From contig CP150571.1 of NCBI GenBank assembly GCA_049487715.1, positions 310,001 through 374,000 of the forward strand: a DNA stretch of 64,000 nt, written 5' to 3'. Numbering within the stretch: the first letter of the stretch is position 1; each line of letters begins with the position of its first letter. Source of the DNA: Pycnococcus provasolii. Lineage: Eukaryota > Chlorophyta > Pseudoscourfieldiophyceae > Pseudoscourfieldiales. A program made the translations under genes and the position numbers. Below are positions 1 through 10,722 of this stretch, one piece after another. The notes below the pieces were generated by a model. It was not told where the DNA came from. It searched no databases and was given only the letters and a program-made list of their open reading frames with translations.

Positions 1-425
1 CTGAAACGTTTGTCTTGCCCACGGATCGCGCCGACGCAGCTTTTTTCCTGAGTGTTTCTCCTCAACCTCGAAGAGATACGTGCTGAGGTGTCCGACGTCC
101 GAGACGCGTGCGCACCAGCACCCAGCGTGTGGTGGCGGCGCGTTTCCCTCGCCTTCGTGCAGGCCCTCCTCGGGCTCGCGTTCCATGACGATGCGCCACG
201 TCGGCTCTGGGTATTCCATAACAGTGGTTGAGTACTCGAGTCTTGCGCTGAGCTCGGCGTCAGGCTTCTGCGAGACGACGAGCGTTACCGACTGTGCGTT
301 CGGTGCCCACACTCGAAAAACCGTTCCAGCTGGCTGCACGTTGGCGCCTAGCCGGTGTTCCGGCACCCACGCGGGCGGTCCTGCTGGCGTTTCCGGCATC
401 AGCGGTTCCTGCTGCTCTTGCATCT

Positions 426-459
<34 letters not shown>

Positions 460-1089
460 AGGCGTCGTCGTCGTCGTCGTCTGCTCCTGCTGGTACGTTC
501 CGTTGCTGTACGCGACAGCGTCGTTGCTTCCCGGCGTGTGTTCCGTTGTATTCGAGAGTTCCTGCTCGAGCTCCTGCTCCACCGCCTTGAGTGCATCCTG
601 TATAGCCTGCGGGTCCGCGTGCGTGTCCAGCTCGGCGACGACGGAGGATGCGTCTCCGACGTCCAAGTCTGCGATGGTTGCGGAGGTTTTTTCGATCGCG
701 CCTCTGAGTGCGCGCATATCGGAGAGAAGTTGTCTCTGTTTTTCCCACAGCGTGGGGTTCACTTCACGCAGCCTTTCGTGCGTTGGCAGCGTGAGGTCAC
801 TTTGCGAAGAGTTACCATTATGGGACACGGCACCACCATCACTGACGATGCTCCCCCCTGAAGATGGATGGCTCTTTAGATCCCCCCCACGCGAGGATCC
901 GTTCCTGTGTTCGACGGCATCAGCTGAACCTGAGTGGGAACCGGCAGAATGAGCCCCAAGGGAGCCAAAGCGAGGTAAAGAGTCACTACTCTTCCTATTA
1001 CTACGCCTATTTCTATTTCGTGGAGTGTGCGACGACCTGCATACTCTTCCACCAGAGGCAGAGGGACGGCCAAGCGCAGGAGACGCCAT
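1..1089 (-). CDS. Plastid-targeted CBM48 protein, starch-branching-enzyme-like (5' part, runs off left edge)
   Basis: The frame is open without a stop from an ATG at 1089 to the window edge (363 codons), with an in-frame TGA just before the ATG. The N-terminus is rich in Ala, Ser and Arg and low in acidic residues (MASPALGRPSASGGRVCRSS), as in a chloroplast transit peptide. After a Ser/Gly-rich linker and a short acidic helix comes a Thr/Pro run (about residues 205-220), then a carbohydrate-binding module: GTVFRVWAPNAQSVTLVV, a tryptophan-containing middle, and RRRDPWARQ at the window edge. This order is typical of the CBM48 that precedes the GH13 barrel in alpha-glucan branching enzymes and relatives. 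The catalytic barrel is not in the window, so branching enzyme, isoamylase-like enzyme or trehalohydrolase cannot be separated. The GGC and GTC runs near 425-480 encode the Pro and Thr tracts. Confidence 0.75.
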
Positions 1090-1254
1090 CGTTCGTCACT
1101 AGGAGCCGCCACACACAGCCACTAGGAGTTGTCGGGACCCGGGAGTGCCGAGAGGGACGGGACGCACTTTAAAGTTCGTGAGGCCTGACGCGCTCCAACC
1201 AAATCCCGACCAATCGAGAGGGGGGGACCCCGACCAAATCCCTCCCTCAGAACG

Positions 1255-1350
1255 AGGTTAGGTTTTTTGCTTTGCTTTGCTTTGCAGGGCCGGGAGGGGA
1301 GCGTATCGTTAGGTTTTTTGCTTTTTAAAGGGCCGGGAGGGGAGCGTATC
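1255..1350. repeat. Two-copy direct repeat with TTTGC microsatellite
   Basis: GGTTTTTTGCTTT followed by GGGCCGGGAGGGGAGCGTATC occurs twice in tandem (1255-1307 and 1308-1350). The first copy carries extra TTTGC units. Confidence 0.8.
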
Positions 1351-1402
1351 CCGAGAACACCCAAGGGCGTACACTCACTCCCTTCTCTCTGCTTTCGACT
1401 CC

Positions 1403-1655
1403 GATTCGCTAGGCTATCGTAGGACCTAGCTAGGAGGAGCCCCTGCGCAGTGCTCGCTTCAGGGATCGTGGGGCCCATGATCCCGCCTGGGACCCCGGGC
1501 TACCCCCCGGGATCCATCTAGCTTGGGGGAAACTGGGAAAGCATTGAATGGCTGTGTCGTCAAGTTGAGAAGCCTCCTGGGGAGGCGAAGTCCAGCAGAG
1601 AGAAGGCGCAGGGGCTCCCTCCTAGGTCCTACGATTAAGGTTAGCCTAGCGAATC
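1403..1655. repeat. Inverted repeat, arms about 45-50 bp
   Basis: Arm 1403-1448 (GATTCGCTAGGCTATCGTAG..., ending in GCCCCTGCGC) is matched in reverse complement by 1606-1655, with a few-base insertion in the second arm. The spacer is about 157 bp. It may be a foldback element; no coding capacity is seen inside. Confidence 0.75.
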
Positions 1656-2910
1656 CCCCGGGGTCCCGGCTGCCAGGGGCCAGGGGTCCGCTCGCGACAG
1701 GCTCACACACTACTCCCTGTGACTTCTCACAGCGAAGGTCCAGAGAAGGTCAGAGAAGGTCAGGTGGATTAGGGTTAGCGAGCGGCTGGCGAGGGGGCCT
1801 TAGGGTTAGGGTTCGTAAGGAGGAAGGAGACTACGGTAGTTTTCATGCCAGGAGTGGCTCCCATCATATGGCAGACCCCATGGCTTTTGTCTCCTCTGCC
1901 TCCTGCATCTCTTGGTTGAAGTTGGGCTTTGTCCGTTTGCTTTCTGTTTTGTCGACTTTGGTGGGATCCATCACAGACAGGATTGACATGATGGATTGGC
2001 ATTTCTCGTTCTCCTTCCCTCCTCCATGTCGCCTCGATGTCTGTCATGAGGAGGGGAGGAGGAATTGAGGAGGATTGCGCACTTTGCCAAAGGAGTTTGC
2101 AGAGGTGGAAGGAAGGAAGAAGGAGGTTCAGCCCAACGCCCAACGGCGTGGTTGGTCGTTGGGAAGAGAAGAAGGGGAAGGGGAACGGGATGGACGAACG
2201 GTGACTCGATGATGAGGCCTGATAAGAGGTTGATAAGTTAGTACTATCAAGTGGCCATCATCAAGGTGCAAGGTGGGCGTCCGCAGTCCGCACCGCATCG
2301 TGGAACGAGCATTTGATTGTTTGCATTTTGGCCATTGGGTCCTAACCCACCGTCCCAGTCGTCAAACACCTCGTGCAAACCACCACAACGGTCTCGCTCG
2401 CCTCGCCCTCTCCATGGACAGGCAACAGGAAACCACACGGCCTGCTAGTGACCCTACTACTCCATCCTTGGGTCCTCCTGCGACTCCAGAGTCCAGCGTC
2501 CTGCTTGGAAGTCTTGGAGACAGCTCTCTGAGCCTCCCTCGCCTCTCGAGAAGGCGAGCCTCAGCTGGAAGAGAAGGCGAAGACTCCAGAGAAAGCCGGC
2601 CGGCTCTCAAAGCCTGTTCAGCTAAAGTTTAGCTTAGCTGTTCACGCTTTCGCTTTCGTTGTAGAGGCGCGTTGTTCACCTCACGCACGACTCCACCTAG
2701 GTCGACTCCTTTGCACGACGACGACGACCGGGCAGCAGTCTCAAGCAGTCTCACCCAACTTCCTTGCGAGTCTCGCCTGGTACCAACCCAACCAACCAGC
2801 TTGCTTTTTCTGCGCACCGGGAGAGAAAGCCGCGCTCGTCTGTTCTGCGCGCTCCAGCTGTGTGCGTCTCGCGTCAGGGCGCTTGAGTCCTCGTAAGAGT
2901 GAGTCTCACG

Positions 2911-2946
2911 GGTGAGTGAGTGAGTGAGTGAGTGTGTGAGTGAGTG
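2911..2946. repeat. (GAGT)n microsatellite
   Basis: Imperfect GTGA/GAGT tetranucleotide run in the DRC4 upstream region. Confidence 0.9.
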
Positions 2947-3065
2947 ACTTGCTGGGCTCCACTGGCCAGTGCTCACTCTCCACAACTAGGCAACGCTTCT
3001 CCGCGGCCGCTTGTTAGCGTGCAGACGTCTGTCTTAAGAACACAGCACAGCAGCAGCGAAACACC

Positions 3066-4611
3066 ATGGGAAAGAAGGGAAAGGATAAGAAGAAGGCGGA
3101 GGATGCGGGAGGAGGTGCTGGAGGCGACGGAGCAGATGGTGGCGTCAACGTCGACGAGCTCAACGCGAAGATCGTTCTACTCGAGAAGGAGAAGAACAAG
3201 GAGGAGGAGTACCGAAACTACATGCAGGTACGTTGCAACGTTGGAGAGCGCGCAAAACACGCAAAACAACAACGGATATATCAGTGACTAACAAAAGACA
3301 TACACAACCTTACCCACACATGGTGAAAACAAAACGAAACGAAATAAATAGCTCGAGCGCGACAAAATCAGCTCGTTCTGGGAAATCACGAAAAAGGACC
3401 TCGATGACCGAAGGGCTGAGGTTCGCAACAAGGACCGAGAGATGGAGGAGATGGAGGAGCGTCACCAGGTTGAAATTAAGGTGTACAAGCAGAAAGTCAA
3501 GCACCTACTGTACGAGCACCAGAACAACATCACCACGCTCAAGACAGAGGGCGAGACGGCACTCAAGCTGCAGCAGGATGGGTTCCACCGCGTGCAGGCT
3601 GACCTGCAGAAGGACAAGCGCGCACTCAAGCAGGAGATGCGCGAAATGGAGCTCGCACACGAGGACTACATTCGGCAGCTTCAGCTCGAGCACGCGAAGG
3701 AAATCACCATGATTCGCAAGGAGTTCGAGCTGAACGCCAAGGAGTTGCAGCAGAAGTACGAGAAGCACATGAAGAAGATGCGAGACGAGCTTGAGCTGCG
3801 CCGAAAGCTGGAGGTGCACGAGATTGAGGACCGCAAGAACTCGCACATTCAGGACTTGATGAAGCGCCACGAGAAGGCGTTCGCGGACATCAAAAACTAC
3901 TACAACGATATCACACACAACAACCTGGACCTCATCAAGGCGCTCAAGGAGGACGTGGCTGAGATGAAGAAGTCGGAGGCGAACAGCCAAAAGCTGATGT
4001 ACGAGATTGCGCAGGAGAACAAGCGGTTGCAGGAGCCGTTGCAGAAGGCTCTCAAGGAGTGCGACATGCTCCGCCAGCAGCTGCACGACTACGAGAAGGA
4101 CAAGATGTCGCTCTCGCAGACCAAGGCGCGGTTGGGGCAGACGGAGAAGCTTCTGAAGAACCTGGAGTGGGAGCACGAGGTGTTCCAGCAGAGGTTCGCG
4201 CAGGTGCAGAAGGAGCGCGACGAGCTCTACGGGCGTTTCGAGACGACGGTGTACGACATCCAGCAGCGCGCTGGACTCAAGGCGATGGTTGCCGAGCGCA
4301 AGCTGGAGACGCTTCAGGAGACGGTGGAGAAGAAGGATGCGCAGATCAGCGAGATTCTGGCGGCATCGAACCTGGACCAGAGCACGTTGAGCGCGGTGAC
4401 GAAAAAGCTCGACGAGGTGCTCGAGGGCAAAAACCAGCTCATCAAGGCTTTGCAGTACGACGTCGCGAAGGTGTCGAAGGCGCACAACGACATCATCCGC
4501 GTGTACGAGGCGAAGCTGGCGGAGTTCGGCGTGCCTGTGGAGGAGCTCGGGTTCCGTCCTTTGATCACGACGACGACTGTTGGTCCCGCGGGCTTGGTCG
4601 TAGGCTCGTAA
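3066..4611 (+). CDS. DRC4: Nexin-dynein regulatory complex subunit 4 (GAS8/trypanin family)
   Basis: Two exons. Exon 1 is 3066-3227 (54 codons, ending in ...NYMQ) with donor GTACGT; the intron is 3228-3351 (124 nt, ending AATAG); exon 2 is 3352-4611. Joined, they give 473 aa, close to the usual GAS8 length (~478). The protein is almost entirely charged coiled coil after a Lys-rich start ([10 protein letters not shown]). The junction reads [20 protein letters not shown], a conserved GAS8 segment, followed by conserved [11 protein letters not shown] and [20 protein letters not shown]. The family forms part of the N-DRC base plate that links outer doublets and controls dynein in motile cilia. 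Its presence implies a flagellated stage. The start has a good context (CACCATGG). Confidence 0.96.
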
Positions 4612-5275
4612 ACATTTCCTTTCCACAACGGCTGTTGTTACGTACTGTAATTACCGTTTCGACAATACATAGACTGATACAGTAATAACACAAACCAACC
4701 CACCTAGGTGCCAAGGTGGCGACATAGTTTACAAGCCATCTTCGCGCCCGCGCGTGCCTTCGACTCAAGGCGCTGGACGGAGGCCCTCACGTCCTTGGCC
4801 AGCTCCTCTACTAAGAGAGGGCCCGGCGCTCCGCCCGTCAACCACGTTGACATGTCGAATTCATCAAGGTTCGCGCGACGCGATGCCGCTGAGAGACCGG
4901 TACGGCGCGTTGCCTGGCGGTACGAGGACGCTTGCAAGTGAGCGGCAAGTGACCTGAGCTCACTCGCAAGAGCAAGGGTACAACCATTCAAAGTACTGTA
5001 CGCTTTCAAGAACGTTTATGTAAAGGTGCGTGCGTGCTTTCCGTGCTTTGCATGACAACTTGTCACAAGATTGACAAGAGCGGTAATGTGGAAAGTTCCT
5101 GTTTTTTTCCATTTAGGGGTTTGCTTGGAGGGGATTCCCCACATGAACCCCCAAATGTGATTTTTCGTCAGAAATCTGAACCTGTGTGAAACTTGAAAAA
5201 TCCCCTCTTCTTATCCTGTTCTTCTTGGTTGTTTTTCCGTCGCCATTCACACTCCGCAGATCACGACTGGCGGCG
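4612..5275. other. Intergenic region
   Basis: Contains the presumed DRC4 3' UTR and the next gene's promoter. A GC-palindromic stretch (GGGGATTCCCC) lies near 5132-5142. No gene or RNA is recognised. Confidence 0.5.
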
Positions 5276-5815
5276 ATGCCGACTCTCCTCGCACGCTCGT
5301 CGTTGCCTGGCCTGAAGCGCTCAAGGCCTGGCTCACCCGTCTCGTGCCTCCGTCATGGTGCTCGTCACGTCGGGTCTTCTTCTGCAAGGGGTAGGGGCGG
5401 TAGGGGTAGCGGTAGGTGCGTTCGCGTGTCGGCGTCGCTCGAGGCGGTTTCCCTCGCGGCGTCGACGCAGACGTTCGGGCTGATTGCGGTGCTCGGAGGG
5501 GAGGCGGCATACTCGGTACTGGCGGTACCCGAGGGGACGTCAGGGCGTGCAGACGCGAAGATGACTGGGGCGGCGTGCGGCGGATTGCTTCTCAGCTATC
5601 TTCTCATTGCCTCCTCGTCTGCGCCGCTAGTGTACGCCGGTCTTACTGCCGGCGTCGCGTGTGCGGGTGCGTCAGCGGCTCTTACGGTGAAACGCGTGCG
5701 CGATACAGAGTCGAATCCCGACGACTGGCCAGGCCCTCGTGCCGCACCAACGCTCGTTGCGTTTGCGTGCGCGCTTCTGTTGCTCACGCTCGTGGAGAGT
5801 TATGGGGCGATATAG
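5276..5815 (+). CDS. Small putative plastid membrane protein
   Basis: The ATG at 5276 gives 179 aa. The first ~55 residues are rich in Ser, Arg and Gly and almost free of acidic residues, ending in a motif like a transit-peptide cleavage region (CVRVSAS). The remainder has about four hydrophobic segments (near residues 70-85, 100-120, 122-140 and 158-175) separated by a charged loop containing RDTESNPDDW. I do not recognise a family. A thylakoid or envelope multi-pass protein is the simplest reading, from targeting and hydropathy only. An upstream GTG would extend the frame by 30 residues, but the ATG matches the transit-peptide start better. It converges on the next gene with 64 bp between stops. 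Confidence 0.6.
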   Translation: MPTLLARSSLPGLKRSRPGSPVSCLRHGARHVGSSSARGRGGRGSGRCVRVSASLEAVSLAASTQTFGLIAVLGGEAAYSVLAVPEGTSGRADAKMTGAACGGLLLSYLLIASSSAPLVYAGLTAGVACAGASAALTVKRVRDTESNPDDWPGPRAAPTLVAFACALLLLTLVESYGAI

Positions 5816-5879
5816 GCATCGTAACGTCAGAATTTCTTCTTCTCAGACAGGATAATTATTTACTCAGTTGCATTTTTAT

Positions 5880-6488
5880 TCAGTACTCGTCCGCACACTC
5901 GTCCGAGTCAGGCGCTTCAAACTCCATGTCGACTTCCATGTTCGAGACGTGCGTTCCAATAGCCGCCATGACTGTATCAAATGTTTCCCCTGTGACAGCG
6001 AGTGTCACTTTCTGTTCCCCCGATCGTACGGATACACCTCCGTAGTCGGACGTTTTCCCGTACACGATCGCCGACGTGCTAATGAGCGTGGATCCCACTT
6101 GAACTTTCCCCTCTGCGTTGGACTCTTCGACGATATCGGCGACATAGATTCTTTTCGTGGATGTATTTTCTTCCAGGACGAGTCCGAGCGGTCGCTTCAG
6201 GGATACCTTGTATCTGCGTCCACCACCCGCACTTGAGCTTGAGCTGGACTGTGAGGTTGTTGCCGGCGACGTCTCTATAGATACGCCCTCTTGAGAGCTC
6301 GCGCATTGACAAGAAGAAGTGTACCGCGCATGATGGTGGTGGTGGTGATGATGATGTGACCGGTGATGTGACCGCCTCCCTTTAATCAGGGAGGAAGAAG
6401 ACATCAAAGGAGGACACCTAAACCTCGTACAAGAACGCGTTAGATGTTGTTGAGACCAGGATGAAGAGGCCATGGAGGGCATCACCAT
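5880..6488 (-). CDS. PDZ-like domain protein, putatively plastid-targeted
   Basis: 202 aa from the ATG at 6488; ATGs at 6482 and 6473 are alternatives. The N-terminal ~90 residues are Ser/Arg-rich and include a nine-His run, consistent with a targeting peptide plus linker. The core begins RRYKVSLKRPLGLVLEEN and continues with IYVADIVEESNAEGKVQVGS and a glycine-rich turn. This is the shape of a small PDZ-type fold: a substrate-loop-like GLVLEE, then ...GKVQVGSTL. The C-terminus is acidic (DSDECADEY). Related plastid PDZ-only proteins are known in plants and algae, but the exact function is not evident. It is transcribed divergently from IleRS with a ~260-bp shared upstream region. Confidence 0.65.
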   Translation of the reverse strand: MVMPSMASSSWSQQHLTRSCTRFRCPPLMSSSSLIKGRRSHHRSHHHHHHHHHARYTSSCQCASSQEGVSIETSPATTSQSSSSSSAGGGRRYKVSLKRPLGLVLEENTSTKRIYVADIVEESNAEGKVQVGSTLISTSAIVYGKTSDYGGVSVRSGEQKVTLAVTGETFDTVMAAIGTHVSNMEVDMEFEAPDSDECADEY

Positions 6489-6746
6489 GTCCCACGATCT
6501 TCCTTCCGGAAGTCACAACCACCGGACTGATGAGAAGTGGTTTTGAGATCCCAAAAAACTGAAAAGAACCCCAACCCCTAAACAGGTAACTTGTTCCCCC
6601 CACTGAACCCCCTAATTAGAATTAGTCTCCTTCCTTCCCCCCCGGGCCTTTTAAACCCCTAATCACCAACCCGTCTTTTGATTTTCTTCTTCGTCTCGTT
6701 CATATTATTTCCGCCGCCGCCATCTCTCCCTAACCCTGGAGAAGTT
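6489..6746. promoter_or_regulatory. Shared divergent promoter with CCCTAACCCT motif
   Basis: 258 bp between the divergent starts of the PDZ-like gene and IleRS. CCCTAACCCTGG at 6728-6739 sits 8 bases before the IleRS ATG. It resembles a plant telo-box, but a regulatory role is only inferred. Confidence 0.4.
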
Positions 6747-9700
6747 ATGGAGAAGGTGGAAGACTCGCGGACGTTTAAGTTTCCTGTTAGTGAAGTGGAA
6801 ACGTTATCATTCTGGTCACAGAATGACTGTTTCCGTGAACAAAACCGACGCCAAGAAGGAAACGAGGAATATGTCTTCTACGATGGACCGCCTTTCGCTA
6901 CAGGACTCCCACACTACGGACATATTCTAGCAGGTACCATCAAAGATGTCGTCACAAGATATGCAGCGACGAACGGATACCACGTCACGAGACGATTCGG
7001 ATGGGACTGCCACGGACTACCCGTCGAATATGAAATCGACCAGAAACTACAAGTCAAGTCGTCGGACGACGTCAAACGCATGGGAATGGACGTCTACAAC
7101 GAAGAGTGCAGATCTATCGTCATGAGGTACTCGGGAGAGTGGAGGACCACCATCGAACGGCTTGGACGATGGATCGACTTTGACAACGACTACAAAACAC
7201 TCGACACGCCGTTCATGGAGAGCGTGTGGTGGGTCTTCAAGCAACTACACGCCAAGGAACTCGTGTACCGAGGGTTCAAGGTGATGCCGTACTCGACGGC
7301 GTGCCACACGCCACTCAGCAACTTCGAAAGCGGACTGAACTACAAGGACGTCAACGACCCCGCAGTCGTTGTCAGCTTTCCCGTATTCCTTCCGGATGGA
7401 TCGGACGGCATCGACGGCGCATCCGCCTACGCGGGCATCGACGTCGCGAAGAGCCGCGCCGCGAACGCGTCCATACCCGCCATCAAGAACGGCGTTATTC
7501 CCGCCGGCGCGCGACTCTGCGCGTGGACCACCACGCCGTGGACACTCCCGTCGAACGTCGCTCTCTGCGTGAACCCCGCCTTCACGTACGTTGCGATCCA
7601 GAGCAACAAGTCAGGAGACGTCTTCATCGTCGCTGAGGCGCGCGTTGCCGAGCTGCCCGGGTACAGCGACGGCAAGAAGAAGAAGAAGGGTGCACCAGAC
7701 ACGCCGCCGACGTACACCGTCCTGCACAAGTTCCCTGGGAGCGATCTCAAGGGACTTCACTACTACCCGCTGTTTGGCACGTTCTCGAAGTGCTTCACCG
7801 ACCCTCTGCAGGCGTACCGCGTCTGCGTGGACGGGTACGTTACCGACGACAGCGGCACCGGCGTCGTGCACCAGGCGCCGGCATTCGGAGCGGACGATAA
7901 CCGTGTTTGCCTTGCCCACGGAATCATCGTGAAGGGTGGATTCATTCCTGACCCCATCGACGACGACGGCAGGTTCGACGAGCAGGTATCAAGCATTGGA
8001 ATCACCGGGATCCACGTGAAGGAGGCTGACAAGAAGATTGTCGAAACTCTCAAGGAAATAAAACGCCTCGTCTCGAACAACTCACTCGTCCACTCGTATC
8101 CCTTCTGCTGGCGAAGCGACACGCCTCTCATCTACAAGGCGGTTCCCAGCTGGTTCGTGAAAGTTGAGAGCATCAAGGATCGCATCGTGGCGAATAACGA
8201 GAAGACGTACTGGGTGCCCTCGTTCGTCAAGGAGAAGCGATTCAAGGATTGGCTTGTGAATGCGAATGACTGGGCGGTGAGCCGAAACCGATACTGGGGA
8301 ACGCCCATCCCCATCTGGGCGAACGACGACTACAGCGAGATGGAGGTGTTCGGCTCGATCGCCGAGCTTGAGGAGCGCGCAGGCCTTCCCAAAGGGTCGG
8401 TGACGGACATTCACAGGCACAAGATTGACCACATCGAGGTGCCTTCGAGAAAGCCGGGAGGTAAGCCTCTCCGCCGCATCGACGAGGTCTTCGACTGTTG
8501 GTTTGAGAGCGGTTCGATGCCATACGCGTACATTCACTACCCATTCGAGAACAAGGAGCGCTTCGAGGCAAACTTCCCAGCCAACTTCATTGCCGAGGGA
8601 CTCGATCAGACACGTGGGTGGTTCTACACGCTCATGGTTCTATCGACGGCACTCTTCGACAAGCCCGCGTTCCAGAATCTCGTGTGCAACGGCCTCGTGC
8701 TTGCGGCTGATGGCAAGAAGATGAGCAAACGCCTGAAGAACTATCCGGATCCGAACCTCGTCATCGACAGCTACGGCGCCGACGCACTTCGGCTCTACCT
8801 CATCAACAGCCCGGTGGTGCGTGCCGAGCCGCTGCGATTCAAGGAGGAGGGCGTGAATGGAGTGGTAAGAGACGTGTTTCTCCCGTGGTACAATGCGTAC
8901 CGCTTTCTGCAGCAGCAGGTGGAAAGATACGAGATGGCGGAAGGCAAGGCATTCCGCCTAACACACGGCAGCCTAATGGAGCTTGCGCAGTCTTGCGATA
9001 ACACGGTTGACCTGTGGGTTATCGCTTCCGCCAGCAGCCTCGTGCAGTTTATTCGTAACGAGATGGAGCACTACCGCCTGTACACCGTGGTGCCCCGACT
9101 CGTTGGTTTCCTTGAGTCGCTCACGAACGTGTACCTGCGCCTGAACCGCAACCGTCTCAAGGGAATGCAGGAGGGTGCCACCGACGGCGACTGCTTCCGC
9201 GCACTGAGCGTGCTGCACGAGGTGCTCTTCCTGAGCTGCCGAGCGATGTCGAGCTTCACACCTTACATCGTGGAGATGATGTACCAGAATCTAAGGCGCG
9301 TCATGCCAGGCAGTCCTCTAGAGAGCATTCACTATGTGCAGTTCCCCAAGGCGGACGAGGTGATAGACGTGGCAACGTTCAAGGTGAAGGGTGGTGCAAT
9401 TGACATGCGCACGATCGAGACGAGCGTGGATCGCATGATCAACATTCTCGAGTTGGCAAGGCAGATTCGAAATGATAAGGGCAAGCCAGTGAAGGTGCCG
9501 CTTCGGCGGATGGTCATTTGCCACCCTGACGCGGACCTGATCCGTGACCTTACGAAGGTGCTCGATATTTACATTAAGGAGGAGATGAACGTGGAGGAGG
9601 TTGTGGGAGTAAGCGACCTCGGTGCGGTGGCGAAGACAAAATGCGACCCAGAGTTTTCGCGGCTGGGAAGCCGCGCAGGAAAACGCATGAAGGAGGTGAC

Positions 9701-10430
9701 AACCGCCATTCGTGGATTCGGCCCTTCTGAAATTGCAACACTTAAGGCTGGCGGTGAGGTGGCGCTCTGCGGTGGTGATCTCACCATCACCGTTGACGAC
9801 GTTGCTATTAAGACGGAGTACGACGTCGCGGCGGTAGCAAAGCAGCACAGCCTTGCCGGTGAATATGACGCCAAGGTGAACGATGGAATGCTTGTCGCGC
9901 TGGACCTCGAGCAGGATATCAAGCTGCGCAGCAAGCAGGCGGCGCGTGAGATTATCAGCCGTGCCATGAAGCTGCGCAAGAGCACCGGGCTGGACATGGG
10001 CGATCGCGCGGACGTGTTCGTCGCATGCACGGCGAACCCCGGCGAGCCTGCATGGCTGAAGGAAGCACTGGTGCATGAGGAGGCTACTTTCATGGAGAAG
10101 CTGAAATGCGGAGTTGCATCCGCAACGCTTCGCTCGTCGAGTGCTGTTGTGATTGGCAGCGATGAAGAATTGGCAGTGGGAGGCGAAGGCGATGCCGGTG
10201 TGAACGTTGTCGTTAGCCTTGCGGTGCCAACACCGGTGGCGTCGACCAAGTGTGCGGCATGCTCGGTGGATGCCGCAAATGCGTATCTGGGTATGCGCTC
10301 ACGCTCCACGCTGAGAGCGGAGTGTGACGCTAATGGATGTGCATCCTTTGTTCTTGACGGCAAAAAAGTCACGCTTAAGCCGGGCGTGGACTTCTTCTTC
10401 AGCGCCTACGATGCCATGAAGAACATGTAA
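6747..10430 (+). CDS. IARS1: Isoleucyl-tRNA synthetase, cytosolic type
   Basis: Class I aminoacyl-tRNA synthetase that charges tRNA-Ile. From the ATG at 6747 it is 1227 aa, the usual eukaryotic cytosolic length. The Rossmann signature PHYGHILAG is near residues 54-62 and the KMSKR loop (GKKMSKRLKNYPDPN) near 655. Between them are the CP1 editing domain (TTPWTLPSN; GTGVVHQAPAFGADD) and LDQTRGWFYTL. The C-terminal ~350 residues carry the anticodon-binding region and the eukaryote-specific extension. There is no intron. An upstream codon (6678) extends the frame but would add an unlikely hydrophobic leader, and MEKVEDSRTFKFP is the conserved start. No targeting peptide is seen, so it is cytosolic. 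Confidence 0.97.
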   Translation: MEKVEDSRTFKFPVSEVETLSFWSQNDCFREQNRRQEGNEEYVFYDGPPFATGLPHYGHILAGTIKDVVTRYAATNGYHVTRRFGWDCHGLPVEYEIDQKLQVKSSDDVKRMGMDVYNEECRSIVMRYSGEWRTTIERLGRWIDFDNDYKTLDTPFMESVWWVFKQLHAKELVYRGFKVMPYSTACHTPLSNFESGLNYKDVNDPAVVVSFPVFLPDGSDGIDGASAYAGIDVAKSRAANASIPAIKNGVIPAGARLCAWTTTPWTLPSNVALCVNPAFTYVAIQSNKSGDVFIVAEARVAELPGYSDGKKKKKGAPDTPPTYTVLHKFPGSDLKGLHYYPLFGTFSKCFTDPLQAYRVCVDGYVTDDSGTGVVHQAPAFGADDNRVCLAHGIIVKGGFIPDPIDDDGRFDEQVSSIGITGIHVKEADKKIVETLKEIKRLVSNNSLVHSYPFCWRSDTPLIYKAVPSWFVKVESIKDRIVANNEKTYWVPSFVKEKRFKDWLVNANDWAVSRNRYWGTPIPIWANDDYSEMEVFGSIAELEERAGLPKGSVTDIHRHKIDHIEVPSRKPGGKPLRRIDEVFDCWFESGSMPYAYIHYPFENKERFEANFPANFIAEGLDQTRGWFYTLMVLSTALFDKPAFQNLVCNGLVLAADGKKMSKRLKNYPDPNLVIDSYGADALRLYLINSPVVRAEPLRFKEEGVNGVVRDVFLPWYNAYRFLQQQVERYEMAEGKAFRLTHGSLMELAQSCDNTVDLWVIASASSLVQFIRNEMEHYRLYTVVPRLVGFLESLTNVYLRLNRNRLKGMQEGATDGDCFRALSVLHEVLFLSCRAMSSFTPYIVEMMYQNLRRVMPGSPLESIHYVQFPKADEVIDVATFKVKGGAIDMRTIETSVDRMINILELARQIRNDKGKPVKVPLRRMVICHPDADLIRDLTKVLDIYIKEEMNVEEVVGVSDLGAVAKTKCDPEFSRLGSRAGKRMKEVTTAIRGFGPSEIATLKAGGEVALCGGDLTITVDDVAIKTEYDVAAVAKQHSLAGEYDAKVNDGMLVALDLEQDIKLRSKQAAREIISRAMKLRKSTGLDMGDRADVFVACTANPGEPAWLKEALVHEEATFMEKLKCGVASATLRSSSAVVIGSDEELAVGGEGDAGVNVVVSLAVPTPVASTKCAACSVDAANAYLGMRSRSTLRAECDANGCASFVLDGKKVTLKPGVDFFFSAYDAMKNM

Positions 10431-10722
10431 TGGATTTTTTATCCATCCTTCTTGTTCACCTATAGGTATTCCCCAACTGGTCTGGAGGACATTTGGAGAT
10501 CCCGGTCGAGCACACATTTTTATACATGGCGGCACACACGTTGCCGACGTTTAACTTTCGTATCGCCGCCACCGCCGCCCGAACCGACGTACATTCCCGA
10601 TGATTAGGACCTAATAGAGCGTATGTTGGGGTCGTGAGAGCTAAAAATTTTAGTTTCACACAAAGATTTTAGTTTGTCATTACAGTTTGTACCAATAAAA
10701 TGAGCCGTGCGCGGTGCAAGCT

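Larger units (their letters stand above)
1090..3065. other. Long intergenic region, repeat-rich, upstream of DRC4
   Basis: I see no convincing gene here. It holds a direct repeat (1255-1350), an inverted repeat (1403-1655), two short TTAGGG-type stretches (1769-1778 and 1800-1813) and a GAGT microsatellite (2911-2946). Open frames such as 1523-2068 are Arg/Gly/Ser-rich with no recognisable domain. The last ~60 bases before 3066 probably form the DRC4 leader; the start context is CACCATGG. Confidence 0.5.

Noticed and set aside
399-861. Arg/Leu-rich frames over GGC and GTC runs
   Set aside because: Shadows of the minus-strand CBM48 gene's Pro and Thr tracts.
3505-4626. Long antisense frame over DRC4
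   Set aside because: Leu/His-rich mirror of a coiled-coil gene, typical shadow of GC-biased codons.
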